Of a stretch of DNA of 64,000 nt, positions 1-10,049 are shown piece by piece. The DNA lies in NCBI GenBank assembly GCA_029721435.1, contig CM056583.1, forward strand, positions 69,682,120 through 69,746,119, given 5' to 3'. Both the position numbers and the translations under genes were made by a program. The notes below the pieces were generated by a model. The model saw only the letters and a program-made list of their open reading frames with translations. It had not been told where the DNA came from and did no database searches. The stretch comes from Gymnothorax reevesii. Taxonomy: Eukaryota > Chordata > Actinopteri > Anguilliformes > Muraenidae. Within the stretch, counting starts at the first letter, position 1. Each line of letters starts with the position of its first letter.

Positions 1-335
1 AAAACAATTAACAACAACTATCCCAGAAATCTCTTCAGTATCATGAAAAGACATAGGCATTTAGGCAATCTTTAGGCATTTCGCAAAATGACTTAATTGA
101 AACCCAAAATGCCTGTCCATTGAGGCATAAGTGATTATTCATCATTTTCACCAACTTAAGCGCAAATAAAATTGCCAACAGGTGCAATGGAGAGGCAAAA
201 ACAAGACAACCGAAAAAAGGGAATGGCTGTGCGTGTGATGGCCACAGACAATTGCTCTGTCTTTATCCTTTAATAATTCTGACAGATAATTCTCAAGTCT
301 TGTGTTTTGCTAGTGTCGTTGTCACAACTGGTAGC
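1..335. other. Intergenic, no gene recognised
   Basis: AT-rich sequence with no convincing coding frame, RNA gene or recognised repeat. The left terminal repeat of the Tc1 copy that follows could not be identified here. Confidence 0.4.
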
Positions 336-1365
336 ATGAGGCTGTACCTGCAGCCCAATCACGTTGCACAGGTAGTCAAGCTCCTCCGGGATTGCACATC
401 CATACCTGCAGTTGCCAGAAGGTTTGCTGTGTGTTCCAGCACAGTGTCAAGAACATGGTGGAGGAACCAGAAGATCGGCCATTACATGAAGATAGCCGGA
501 CAGGGCCGTAGAAGGGCGTCAACCCAGCAGCAGGACTGGTATCTGCTCCTTTGTACAAGAAGGAATAGGAGGAGCACTGCCAGAGTCCTATAAAATTAAC
601 TCCAGCAGGCTCCTGGTATGCATTTTTCTGACCAAATTGTCAGAAACAGACTCCATGAGGGTGGCATGGGTTCGACAAGTCCGATATCCTCTAGTGGGAC
701 CTGTGCTCACAGCCCAGCCCTTTGTAGCCCGATTGGGATTCGCCGGAAAACACCAGAATTGGCAGGTCTTCCATTGGCACCCTGTTCTCTTCACAGACAA
801 GAGCAGGTTCACACTAAGCACGTGTGACAGATGTGAAAAAGTATGAAGATAGTGAATGTTATGCTGCCTGTGACATCATCCAGCACGACCGATTTGGCGG
901 TGGGTCAGTGATGGTCTGGGGAGGCATATCCTTAGAGGGTCGCAAAGACTGCCATGTCATAGGCAACGATGCCCTGACTGAGCTCCTATGGGACGTTATG
1001 TATCAGTGCATTCGACACTACCAAGTACCATCATAATCTGTGCTGGAGTTCACTGATGCCCCAATCCAGGTCAGGGAGGAGATCGTCTTAGGACAGGGGT
1101 CTCCAACCCTGTTCCTGGAGAGCTACCATCCTGTAGGTTTCTACTTCAACCCTAATTCAACACACTTGATTCAGGTCATTAGCAGCTCATCAAGATCTCT
1201 AACTGAGAAAGCAGGTGTGGCTTGCTTTGGTTGGAGTGATAACCTTCAGGATGGTAGCTCTCCAGGCACAGGTTTGGAGACCCCTGCTCTAGGACATCAT
1301 CTGTCGACTCATCAGGAGAATGCCCAGACATTGTTGGGAGTGCATACAAGCACGCGGGGACACTA
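336..1365 (+). pseudogene. Broken Tc1-like transposase
   Basis: Remnant of a Tc1/mariner transposase, a DDE enzyme that cuts and pastes DNA at TA sites. The frame opens at 336 with MRLYLQPNHVAQVV, a helix-turn-helix N-terminus typical of one teleost Tc1 subfamily. It continues as VRNRLHEGGM (about 640-670), shifts frame to LVGPVLTAQ and VLFTDKSRFTLS (about 690-815), and again to HDRFGGGSVMVWGGISLEG (about 885-945). After GNDALT the reading jumps straight to LWDVMYQCIR, so the stretch that carries the second catalytic Asp and the Glu is deleted. The C-terminus resumes beyond a hAT insertion as LIRRMP-like residues (about 1305). Several frameshifts, the catalytic deletion and the insertion make it dead. 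The family call is firm; the exact ends are not. Confidence 0.85.
1094..1286. mobile_element. Non-autonomous hAT element (193 bp), copy 1
   Basis: Terminal inverted repeats begin CAGGGGTCTCCAACCCTGTT on the left and end TTTGGAGACCCCTG on the right. The flanking 8-mers TCTTAGGA and CTCTAGGA look like an imperfect 8-bp target duplication, as expected for hAT. It interrupts the C-terminal coding part of the Tc1 relic, so it is younger than that copy. A second copy lies at 30215-30406 in the opposite orientation. It has no coding capacity. Confidence 0.75.
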
Positions 1366-1449
1366 CTTAGTCTTTTTGGCCCTCATTTATCAAACTTGCG
1401 TAGGATCTGGTGTAGATACGCCCCTATAAATTAATGCTCCGGGAGGCAT

Positions 1450-3590
1450 AGTCCTGCTTCGGTGGGTATTAGGACTTACTGGTTCGTGTGCATGGCTGTG
1501 GTGGGTTGTTAGCTTGGAGAAACGAGCAGCTTCTGCGCTGGTATATGACAGAGGGGCGAAAGTTCCAGGCCAAATGGCCTTTTCGGAAATTGCCCGTGGT
1601 AATGGTTTACTTATTGCTTCGGAATTGTTTCGGATTTCCTTGCGAAAAATGGGCGAGTTATGGAGAGTGCGCGAGAGCTAGATAGAGCTCCAGTTATGTC
1701 ATGAACCAAATACAGGTTTTACAGACCGTAAGTTCCGTCAGCGTGAACCGTTGCTTATGTGGAGCTAGCAAATCGATCATCTCTACAGGAAAGAATTTAA
1801 TATTTAATTGATGGCAATAAATTGTTTGTTATCCCGGACACGTTATAGTCTGTGCGCTTCCCTATTGCTTTCTCCGGTAGCATCAGAGAGCTTGCCCAGA
1901 TATTGAAGATGTATCAGGCTGACCCTGGTCATGGATAAGTAAAGCAATGGTTTCCCAAGCACCCAAAAACGCACCCAAGTTTTGCCAAATCTTCGGCTGG
2001 TCTAACTGCACCTCTCTGGTTAGCTTCAACTGTAGTGGCTACAATCAGGCAACGATATGATGAAACTGTCTGATTGATGCTTACCAAAGTGACACAAGAT
2101 CAGAATTGCTGCATATAAGTTAACCAGGAGCATTTTTAATTAGCAGAGCACACAAACTAACATGCAGTAGCTGATAATCGGTCATGACTTTAAATGTAAT
2201 CTGTCGCACGAAAAATTTGTTTTGCGTCTGGTGTGAAAGCGGCTTGACGTGCTCGTAACGTGTATTCACATCTTTGCATTGACTTTGAATCTAGGCTAAT
2301 CTGTCCTGCGAAAAATTTGTTTAGTGTCTGATGTGAAAGCAGCTTTATGGATAGTACGTGACAGCTAGAGAGAGCTCGGTTATGTTATGAACATAATATA
2401 GGTTTTGCAGACCATAAGTTCCATTGGCGCAGACAAGTCGCTTATGTGGAGCTAACGAATCGATTACTTCTACAGGAAAGAATTTCCTAATTAATCTCCG
2501 CCTTTTTCTGCTTTTTATTAGCCACAACAATTTCTAAAGGGAGATGAACTTATGTCAAGGTAGTGCAGAGAAATCATTTGTTATACCAGACACAGTGGAG
2601 CGTCTGCGTTTCGCATTGCTTTCACAGTAGCACCAGAGGGCTTGCTCAGACATTTGTGAAGTATCCGGCTGATCCCGATCATGGATAAGTGAAGCGATCA
2701 CTAACTGTAGTGGCTACAATCGGACATCGTTATGATGAAACTGCCACATTGATTCTTACCGAAGTAACACAAGCATACCGATCAGAATTACTGCATATAG
2801 GTTAACCAGGAGCATTTTTAATTAGCACGACACACAAACTAACATGCTGTAGCTGGTAACCGAGTGGTCATAACGACTGAGACAAACCCTTGCAATACAG
2901 GTTTTACAGACAGAAAGTTTTGTTAAAGTGAACAGTTGTACTAAGCATCCAAATTACAAACAAGTATTAAAAGTTAGCTTCAAATGAGGTTTATGTTCAC
3001 AAACCTTCTGTAGAATTTCCTGATATCACTCTTGCATATTTAGGACACAACCATTAGCAACAGTATCTTGGCTACGTTAGCCGCTGTGCTACAGCCACAG
3101 TCAACTGGCTATCACGTCAGGTTGGCTTATGCAGTAAAAGCAACTTACAGCTTCTGTGTCTATGAGTCACGGACAGTGGCGACCGATACAGGCTTTATCT
3201 TCAGATATTTTACAAAGCCTGCCTTCGAGGCCAGTTGTTAGTGCGAACAATTGTTAGCGGTCCTGCTAGCCACCCGTAACACGTTAGCTTCACTTACATT
3301 ATTTGCAGTTATATGGTTACTTACAGCTTGTGGCTCCGAGCGCTTGATCGATGCAACTGCTTCAGGTTTGAGAAGCAGCTGAAACACTTATCCTGTGTCG
3401 AATTATCCTTTATTAACAAAGCTGTCTTTGGTGAAATGCTGAGCACAAGCAGCTAACGTTCCCTTTGGCCGCGGCTGTTTGCTGCCAGAAAACAAAAAAA
3501 GCTACCCTCTGATTTCTGATTGCATCGACTTTTGGAAGAGAAAAATTTTTTTTCTTTGCGTACAAAAGTAAACGGACAAGTAGCTGACAA
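1450..3590 (+). repeat. Left inverted arm with internal tandem units
   Basis: Matches the reverse complement of about 10050-11910 and, in direct orientation, 14715-15857. Inside it are two ~670-bp units that both open with AGCTAGAnAGAGCTC (about 1678 and 2361) and run through ACAGACCnTAAGTTCC and GCTTATGTGGAGCTA. A short stretch from a third unit follows at about 2900. Between units are ~95-bp subrepeats containing CGAAAAATTTGTTT and GTGTGAAAGC (about 2210 and 2305). The shared sequence runs to about 3590, where homology with the other arm breaks near 10045. Confidence 0.8.
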
Positions 3591-3781
3591 CAGTAGTCCA
3601 GCCAGAATATTCTCATTACAAAAGTGAAGTTGCAGCCCACAACTAATATTTATGTTGACATTTAGTGCTTTGGCCTGTTGCGCCACCCTCCAGCTATCTC
3701 CCAATCACAAAGTCAGTTGCATTTCGGCATCCAGGTTGCCAGCAACCACTGAGCTGCAGCTACCAGCATTTCGGAGTACAA

Positions 3782-3944
3782 ATGTCAGACGTTACTAAAC
3801 CTAAAAGGCCTCGTTATGCTTCCGAAATACGTCGTGACAAAGTCAGAAACAAAACAAGGATCTGTATAGGACATGCCTTTGAAAGATGGAGACTGAGAAG
3901 AATTTGGAGGCCGATGCCGAAGTTGCTAATTTTCTCCTGGTCAG
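3782..3944 (+). pseudogene. First exon of an element gene, frameshifted
   Basis: The ATG at 3782 starts MSDVTKPKRPRYASEIRRDK and then NKTRICIGHAFERWR. After a frame change near 3890 it continues EKNLEADAEVANFLLVR and meets a good splice donor, CAG/GTAAGA, at 3944/3945. The basic N-terminus followed by an (I/N)IGxAFxRWR motif and DAEVAxFLL resembles the opening exon of proteins encoded by teleost DNA transposons and of uncharacterised fish genes derived from them; this comparison is from memory, not a search. It sits just inside the left arm of the giant element, the expected place for the element's own gene. The frameshift argues that it no longer makes protein. No downstream exon was found. 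Confidence 0.45.
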
Positions 3945-5064
3945 GTAAGATTCAGCTAAGTTTGGCTAACTTAATTCTATTTAAAATAGGCACGGACATT
4001 TCAAATATTCTCTAGAGTCGAATAATGTTATGAATGTTTGTTCATGGTACGTCTGTGCGTATGCGTATGGGTCATCGAATTGACTAGGTAACAAATAGTT
4101 TCAGAAATAAAAACCGTGGGTCTTCATTGCTAACATTAGCAATGCATCATGAGTCTGTTTCTCTGGCTTTATGCTGAGATGCTGTGCAAACCGTTCCAAC
4201 ATTAGCACAGCCATTATGGCAATATTAAATGTAATTAAGACAGTACATTGGTCAAATGAGTCCTCATTCATTCTTTATGCATATTACAGTATGGACTTTT
4301 GTGGGATATCCACACAGAAGAGTGATGAGCAAGTTGACCAATATGACCATTGCTGAAGTTAGTTAGTCATTAGTCTCGATCTTTTCTGAAATGAACTGAA
4401 CTGAACACAACCCTGTTGTGAGCAAATCATTGGTGATATTGAAACGTAGCCATGTTAGCTCCGTGTAGTAGACGTTCTTGGTGGATCCGGCAACCTAGCT
4501 GGTAACCTCTCGTGTGGGGGAGAGGAGGAGGGGATACTGCGCTCTGCACTATTTTGAATGTGATTGCACTACCAGTTTTGGCCACAAACTAACATATTGC
4601 TCCTTTAAATAATTAATTCTTCAAGATCTCATAAGTGATTTATGTGTTCTCTTAATTTTTTGAGCAGTTCCTACCTTGTTGTTGGGATGTTTTTCCTCCA
4701 GCAGGTGAAAAACATGCTCATTTAAATTCAGATTATGTGATTGACATGTCTATGGTACGTTGTAAACATTCCACTTCTTTGCCCTCAAAAATCTTGAGTT
4801 ATTATTTATTTATTAATTAATTAATTTATTTTTTGCAGTATGCTCCCAAGTCATCATCTCTCGCCACAGTAAAGTGTGTTCCAATTAGTTTTCATCCATT
4901 TGGCTGAATCAAAGCAGATTATATAAACCTATACAATTCAGAGTTCACCCTTCAGCTTTTGTCAACATTCTTATCATCAGTAGACGCAAAAGAACGAGCT
5001 CAATTACCAGCTATATATGCCCATTAAATTGGAAACATGAAATTGCCTGTCGGTATGGGTTTGA
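3945..5064. other. Interior of giant element, no gene recognised
   Basis: AT-rich sequence without a supportable coding frame. Near 4590-4615 the text ACATATTGCTCCTTTAA resembles ends of small TTAA-type elements in fish, but no partner end was found. Confidence 0.35.
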
Positions 5065-5200
5065 GAATGAATGGTGTGTGCCTCCTGCAATGGATTGGCC
5101 AGCTGTCCAGAGTGGGTCCCTGCCTTTTGCCCGTAGTCAGCTGGGATAGGCTCCAGCTCCCCCCACAAGACCCTCATGGAGAAGCAGGTATAGATAATGC
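5065..5200 (+). repeat. Dispersed teleost repeat tail
   Basis: Contains the widely repeated fish motif CAGCTGGGATAGGCTCCAGC (about 5138-5157), preceded by GGCCAGCTGTCCAG and followed by GAAGCAGGTATAGATAATG. I know this string as the 3' part of a dispersed retroposon common in teleost genomes; the exact family is not assigned. The microsatellite that follows could have grown from the element's tail. Confidence 0.6.
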
Positions 5201-5204
5201 TGTG

Positions 5205-5213
5205 TGATGTGCA

Positions 5214-5302
<89 letters not shown>

Positions 5303-5315
5303 TATATATATATAT
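5205..5315. repeat. GT/AT microsatellite
   Basis: A short (TG)n run passes into long interrupted (TA)n, with breaks at GAGTATATG and TAAATA. It directly follows a retroposon tail. Confidence 0.9.
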
Positions 5316-8300
5316 GAAGGAAACATTTGAAAACTGTCACCACTAATTCTACCCACACCAGACCCAAGACCCCAGCTGTTAATTTGTTGTTCCAACAGGA
5401 ACCACTGGTTGGTATATGGAGGTCAATGTGACAATCATCTGTCAGAGCTTGTTCTAATGTTGTAAGTTCAGAGAATTGTAGATGGATTGGGGAAGTCCTA
5501 CCATCTTCTCACAGCTGGGGTCTTGCTGTAGCCAAGGTAGAGTACAGCCCAATGGTGTTTCTTTCCATCAGGGGGCTAATGCTTCTGTGGAAGCAGAATG
5601 TACACGGTCTGCTCCTACCCGGCCAGGGACAATTACTGCATACAGGGTGAGGAAGAGGCTGGCTGTGATGGTTTTTAAGCCCCCCAAACAGGGGCTTGGT
5701 ATGGGGTCAGAGCTTCACATCTCTTCCGTACAGCGTGTGAGAAAACAATGATGCATGCGCCTTCTCTCTGACACATGCACAAGGAGAGAGACTGAGAGAG
5801 AGAGAATGTGAGAATTAGAGAGAGTGAGGGAGAGAGAGAGAATGTGAGAATTAGAGAGAGAGAGACAGGGAATTTTCTTCCCAGTTTTGTGCTATATCTA
5901 GACTACTAGCTACTGAAACAGCGTTACACACAAGGATGGAAGAACCAGGGCAAAGGGTAAACAGGAGAACAGGTTACAGCATGTTTATAGTATTCAAAAT
6001 TCAATAAATAAGTTGTCACAACCATAAGCATTTACTGATTAGAATTTATAGCAAGTGAGAGAAATGTCAAGAGGGAGGAAATGCTGTCATAGAAAGATGA
6101 AAAAAACACACCTAGTGCACACAGAGAAACACTCACTTACATAAATCAATGCTTACTCCAGTCCTCACCCAAAATATATCATCAGATAGGTTTGATGCAG
6201 TGCCGACTTTGTGCAACACTTAGTCAAAACCTTGCTATACAATGCCATACAGTTTTACCCATGCTCCTGAGTGAAGTTGGTAATGCAGACCTAATTAGCC
6301 AAGTAGACATCGAGACTGAACTTCACCACTCTGCTGATTTGGTGCAGGGGATGAGGGGTGCTTGAAGAGGTCCTCAAAGGTTGTTTGTATTTATGAAGCA
6401 CGGTGTGGTCAACACAGATGTATACATCAGGGCCGGTGTATAAAGAGCAATTGTGGTAATTCAGCGAGATTGAGGCAGTAAAATCTCACTAATCAGATCC
6501 TATCTTCCTACATACTTTACAGGTCTAATAGCCTGCCATAGGTTTCTGGGATTCTGTTTCAGACGTTCTGGTCTGAATTGGTAGAATTGAAGAAAGCTTA
6601 GGTCCAGCTCAAGGTGAAAAAGACCACCTCAGAAGGCCATAAAGAATGCTAACAAAGGCATATAAGCATTTAAGCAAGACATGAGCAGAAACTTTTACAA
6701 ATGGCATGGATTGAGGACATTGCACGCTGTTAATAAAAGTGCAGGGAGTATATCTACAGAAAACAATTTTAGGAATGGCATCTGCTGCAAAATGAGGTGC
6801 CATTTACATGACATGACAAGTCAAAGTACTTTAGTCTTTTTACACAAGCCCTCTAATTTGACAGATAAACAATACAAAAGTATATTTTTGTTCAAAACAA
6901 TTTAACAGGTGCACATCTGAAGTGTGCTCTTTTAATTATTGTGTGGCGAACACCTCCTGAAAATCCTTATAATTGGAAGACAATTAAAACCCCACTGTTC
7001 TGACTTGTTTGTAAACTAACCTTAATTAATAGGCTGTGAAGTGAGACACAGTGTGATGTACTCTAACTTCGAGTCAGTGACATCGAAGCCATGATATTCA
7101 TCGACATGACAGAAAAAATATGAAATGTAAAATTCTTGCAGATGCTCCAAATGGAGAACAATCAAATGTTATAATCTGATGACATTTGCAAATTGTTGAC
7201 TAAAGAAATGGACAAACATCTAATGCAGTTTCTCGTCACTGGTCTTCCTCTAACACCACTAAAACCAATGCCTTCTACAGGTGTCACTTGCATTACGGGA
7301 TTAACATAAATGCTCTTTTGGCCATTTTGCCTTGATGTGGGAGGGGTTTTAAAATGTCAGACCAGTAATCAATGGATATATCAGATACCTGCAGTACTTT
7401 TCCCATTGCCCAGCTCATAACATATTTTTGATATTACCCCAGGGTAATATCACTGGTGAAAATTTTATCACCTGAGAGTGTAGGAAAAAAAAATCGCTCC
7501 TCGGTACGTCACACTCTTAGTATTTATGCAAATAGAAAACCAAGGCTGTCTCTCAAATCGTGCACTTCCACACTTCGAATACTTATTTTGAGTGCATACG
7601 TGGGTTCACACTGACAAGTACAGCAAAAGGCAGTGCACTGCAAGTACCCGGATGATGCACTCATTACGGACAAAAAGTTGAGTGCAGAACGCTGGACACT
7701 TCTCACCCTCAATGGTAGCCATCTTGCCTATGTAGCGGAAGAGGAGGGACTTTCAGCTTTTGTGATAATGGTGGCAAGGAGGATGTGGTGTTCGCTGAAA
7801 TGCACAGATGTAAGTTTTACTTACGTTCACTTCCCCACCAAGTACCACTACATTGTTATCAGATAGAGGCCTTAAGTGTGTAGCTATATTGCGTTAATAT
7901 ACAGTAGGTGTTTATGGACAATAATTTTGCACCGCAAACGAAAACGCGAATGCGAGCTAGCTGGCGGCAGTACAGTTTGATCAGGCATTGATGTTAACAG
8001 GCACGCGCATTAGCTAGCCAGTCAGATATTGTTAACAGGTCCTCGTGTAGTGGCATATGCTTCCTGTGTATGTGTGTTAAGAGTATTGTGAAAATTAAAT
8101 TAGTTGGGAATATCTGTAAAATGCCTTAGATCAGTGAAGTCAGCCAGTAGTTATCTGGTCAACATCGGACGCTACATATGTATCAGCTGTAACTTCTTCG
8201 TGAAATGTTCTGTGCTCTGATAATAAGTTTTTATCTCTGGTAAATTTAGGGGCCGGATGACAATAGGAGGTCTCTCATTTCATGAGACGCTGATAACACT

Positions 8301-10049
8301 CTCCTGTTCACAGGGAGGCAAAATGATGCCCTGAATGGTTACGAGTAAGTGAATACATATTGGTAAAATATGCTAACATTATTATGTGCTGTCATGAAGC
8401 CTTCCCGACATCGGAACATTACTTCATCTAGACGTTGATGGTAGTGTATGGGGTGTCACTACACTGGTGTAACACAATTATTATAGTTATTTATTTATTT
8501 ATTTACAGTGTAATACTGTATTTTTGTCAAGCTCCGCTGTGATGACTTGGCTTTACTGTTTTGCCAGTGAAAATAGTTGGTAGTCATGAAATAAAGTAAT
8601 ACTTAACCATTGTTTCCCGTGCATGGATTCCACAGCAGTTAGTCCTGCTGTTGAACTTTTATGACATATTATGCATAATGTTTGGTCCACTCTCAGTTTA
8701 AAGTTCTCATGACACAAATTAACACAGGATGACTTTATCACTGACATTTTGTCAAACTTTTTGGCCAATTAACCATTTCTGTTTAGCACAGAAGCTCTTC
8801 TGATTAAAGAAATTGAAGGAGGAGCATGAGTTTGGAAGGACGGAAGAACATTTGAGATGTTCCATCTGAAAACAGGATATTTTTCATTTTCTTAGCTGTC
8901 CTTCCCACGCAAGACCCTTAGTGCCCCAGAACTGGAGTCAGCACTGAGGGGGGCGCGGCCACTGCTCAGAAGGCGGGCAGAGGGTATTTCTACTTGTAGT
9001 GGATGGTGGTGTCCTTCAACAACTTCACATCATGTGCTGACCCAAGAAATGCCAATGAACACATCAATTAACTATTATTAATATGTTATTAATATTAATA
9101 TGTTATGTTATTTGGTCACAGACAGCCAGAAACTGAATCCAGTTGTTTGATCAGTAAGTAACGTAATGGATATATTCTCTGCTGCAGTGTTGTCACTGGT
9201 GACTAATGAGGTGTAGAACGAACAACATCCTTTTGGTCTTGATCGGTTTTCAGTTATTAAGTTAAATTAACATAAAGTGAATTCCGAAAAACGTCAACAC
9301 TATCCGCTGTGATCAGTTGTAGTTAAGGCAAGAAACTGCATTTGAATCCATGCTATTTCAGCCGATCTTTGTTTTCTTACTTGAAATTTAGCTGCCGCGT
9401 AGCGTAGGTCAACCAACCTGTATTTCAGTATGTTAAGCGAACGCGGAAGTTAACAAAATAGTCTCCATTGATTAGGAAAATGAATTAAACAACTCTGAAT
9501 TACTATTTAATCGCAGCGAAACTGCATCATGGTAGGGACTGTGTGCTTGATCGTGTAAATAAAAAATTTTGCTGGACAACGAGTTAATGAAGCCAAATGA
9601 TCGAAAACGGGTTAAGACTAGTTAAAAGGGATTGTTTTCTATGCCTTCCTTACAGGAGACCTATTATGCTGATCCTTCTTTTAATACATATTAATGATGT
9701 AATAATGTTATTTGTCCATACTCAACCTCTGAAAAGTTTCAAAACATAAGATACAGAGGTTTTGCTGTAATCCAAGAACGTGATGTCGTGAACGTGATTC
9801 TCTGACCAGCTCCTCCTGAGATCTTAGCAAGATCTGGGCAAAATCTGACGTCAGGCTGTGCCATCCTGTTAGTACAGACCTAGCCAAAGCCAATCACGGT
9901 GCTGGACCTGCCCACACCGGAAACTATTCTAGCAGACAGTATCAAAGGCAGATCATGCTATGCCTTAGTAGCGTTGACACTCTTGATAATACAAAAGAAG
10001 AACCGCAGATCATCTTAGGTGCAGTTTTGTCAGTATCGCTCCCAAAGCT
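5316..10049. other. Interior of giant element, no gene recognised
   Basis: No coding frame or splice set could be supported. GA-rich simple sequence lies at about 5765-5872. At 7538-7640 the string GTCTCTCAAATCGTGCACTT resembles the inverted string near 12990-13095 (TGATTTGAGATACGGCCC), so both may be ends of the same small DNA-transposon family. TAGC-rich text occurs near 7960-8020. Confidence 0.4.

Noticed and set aside
5137..5395. Open frames on the minus strand rich in IYIYIY
   Set aside because: Produced by the (TA)n microsatellite; no domain or splice support.
8300..8350. Possible small exon GGAGGCAAAATGATGCCC between CACAG and GAGTAAGT
   Set aside because: Plausible splice ends but no recognised peptide and no partner exons; not enough to call.
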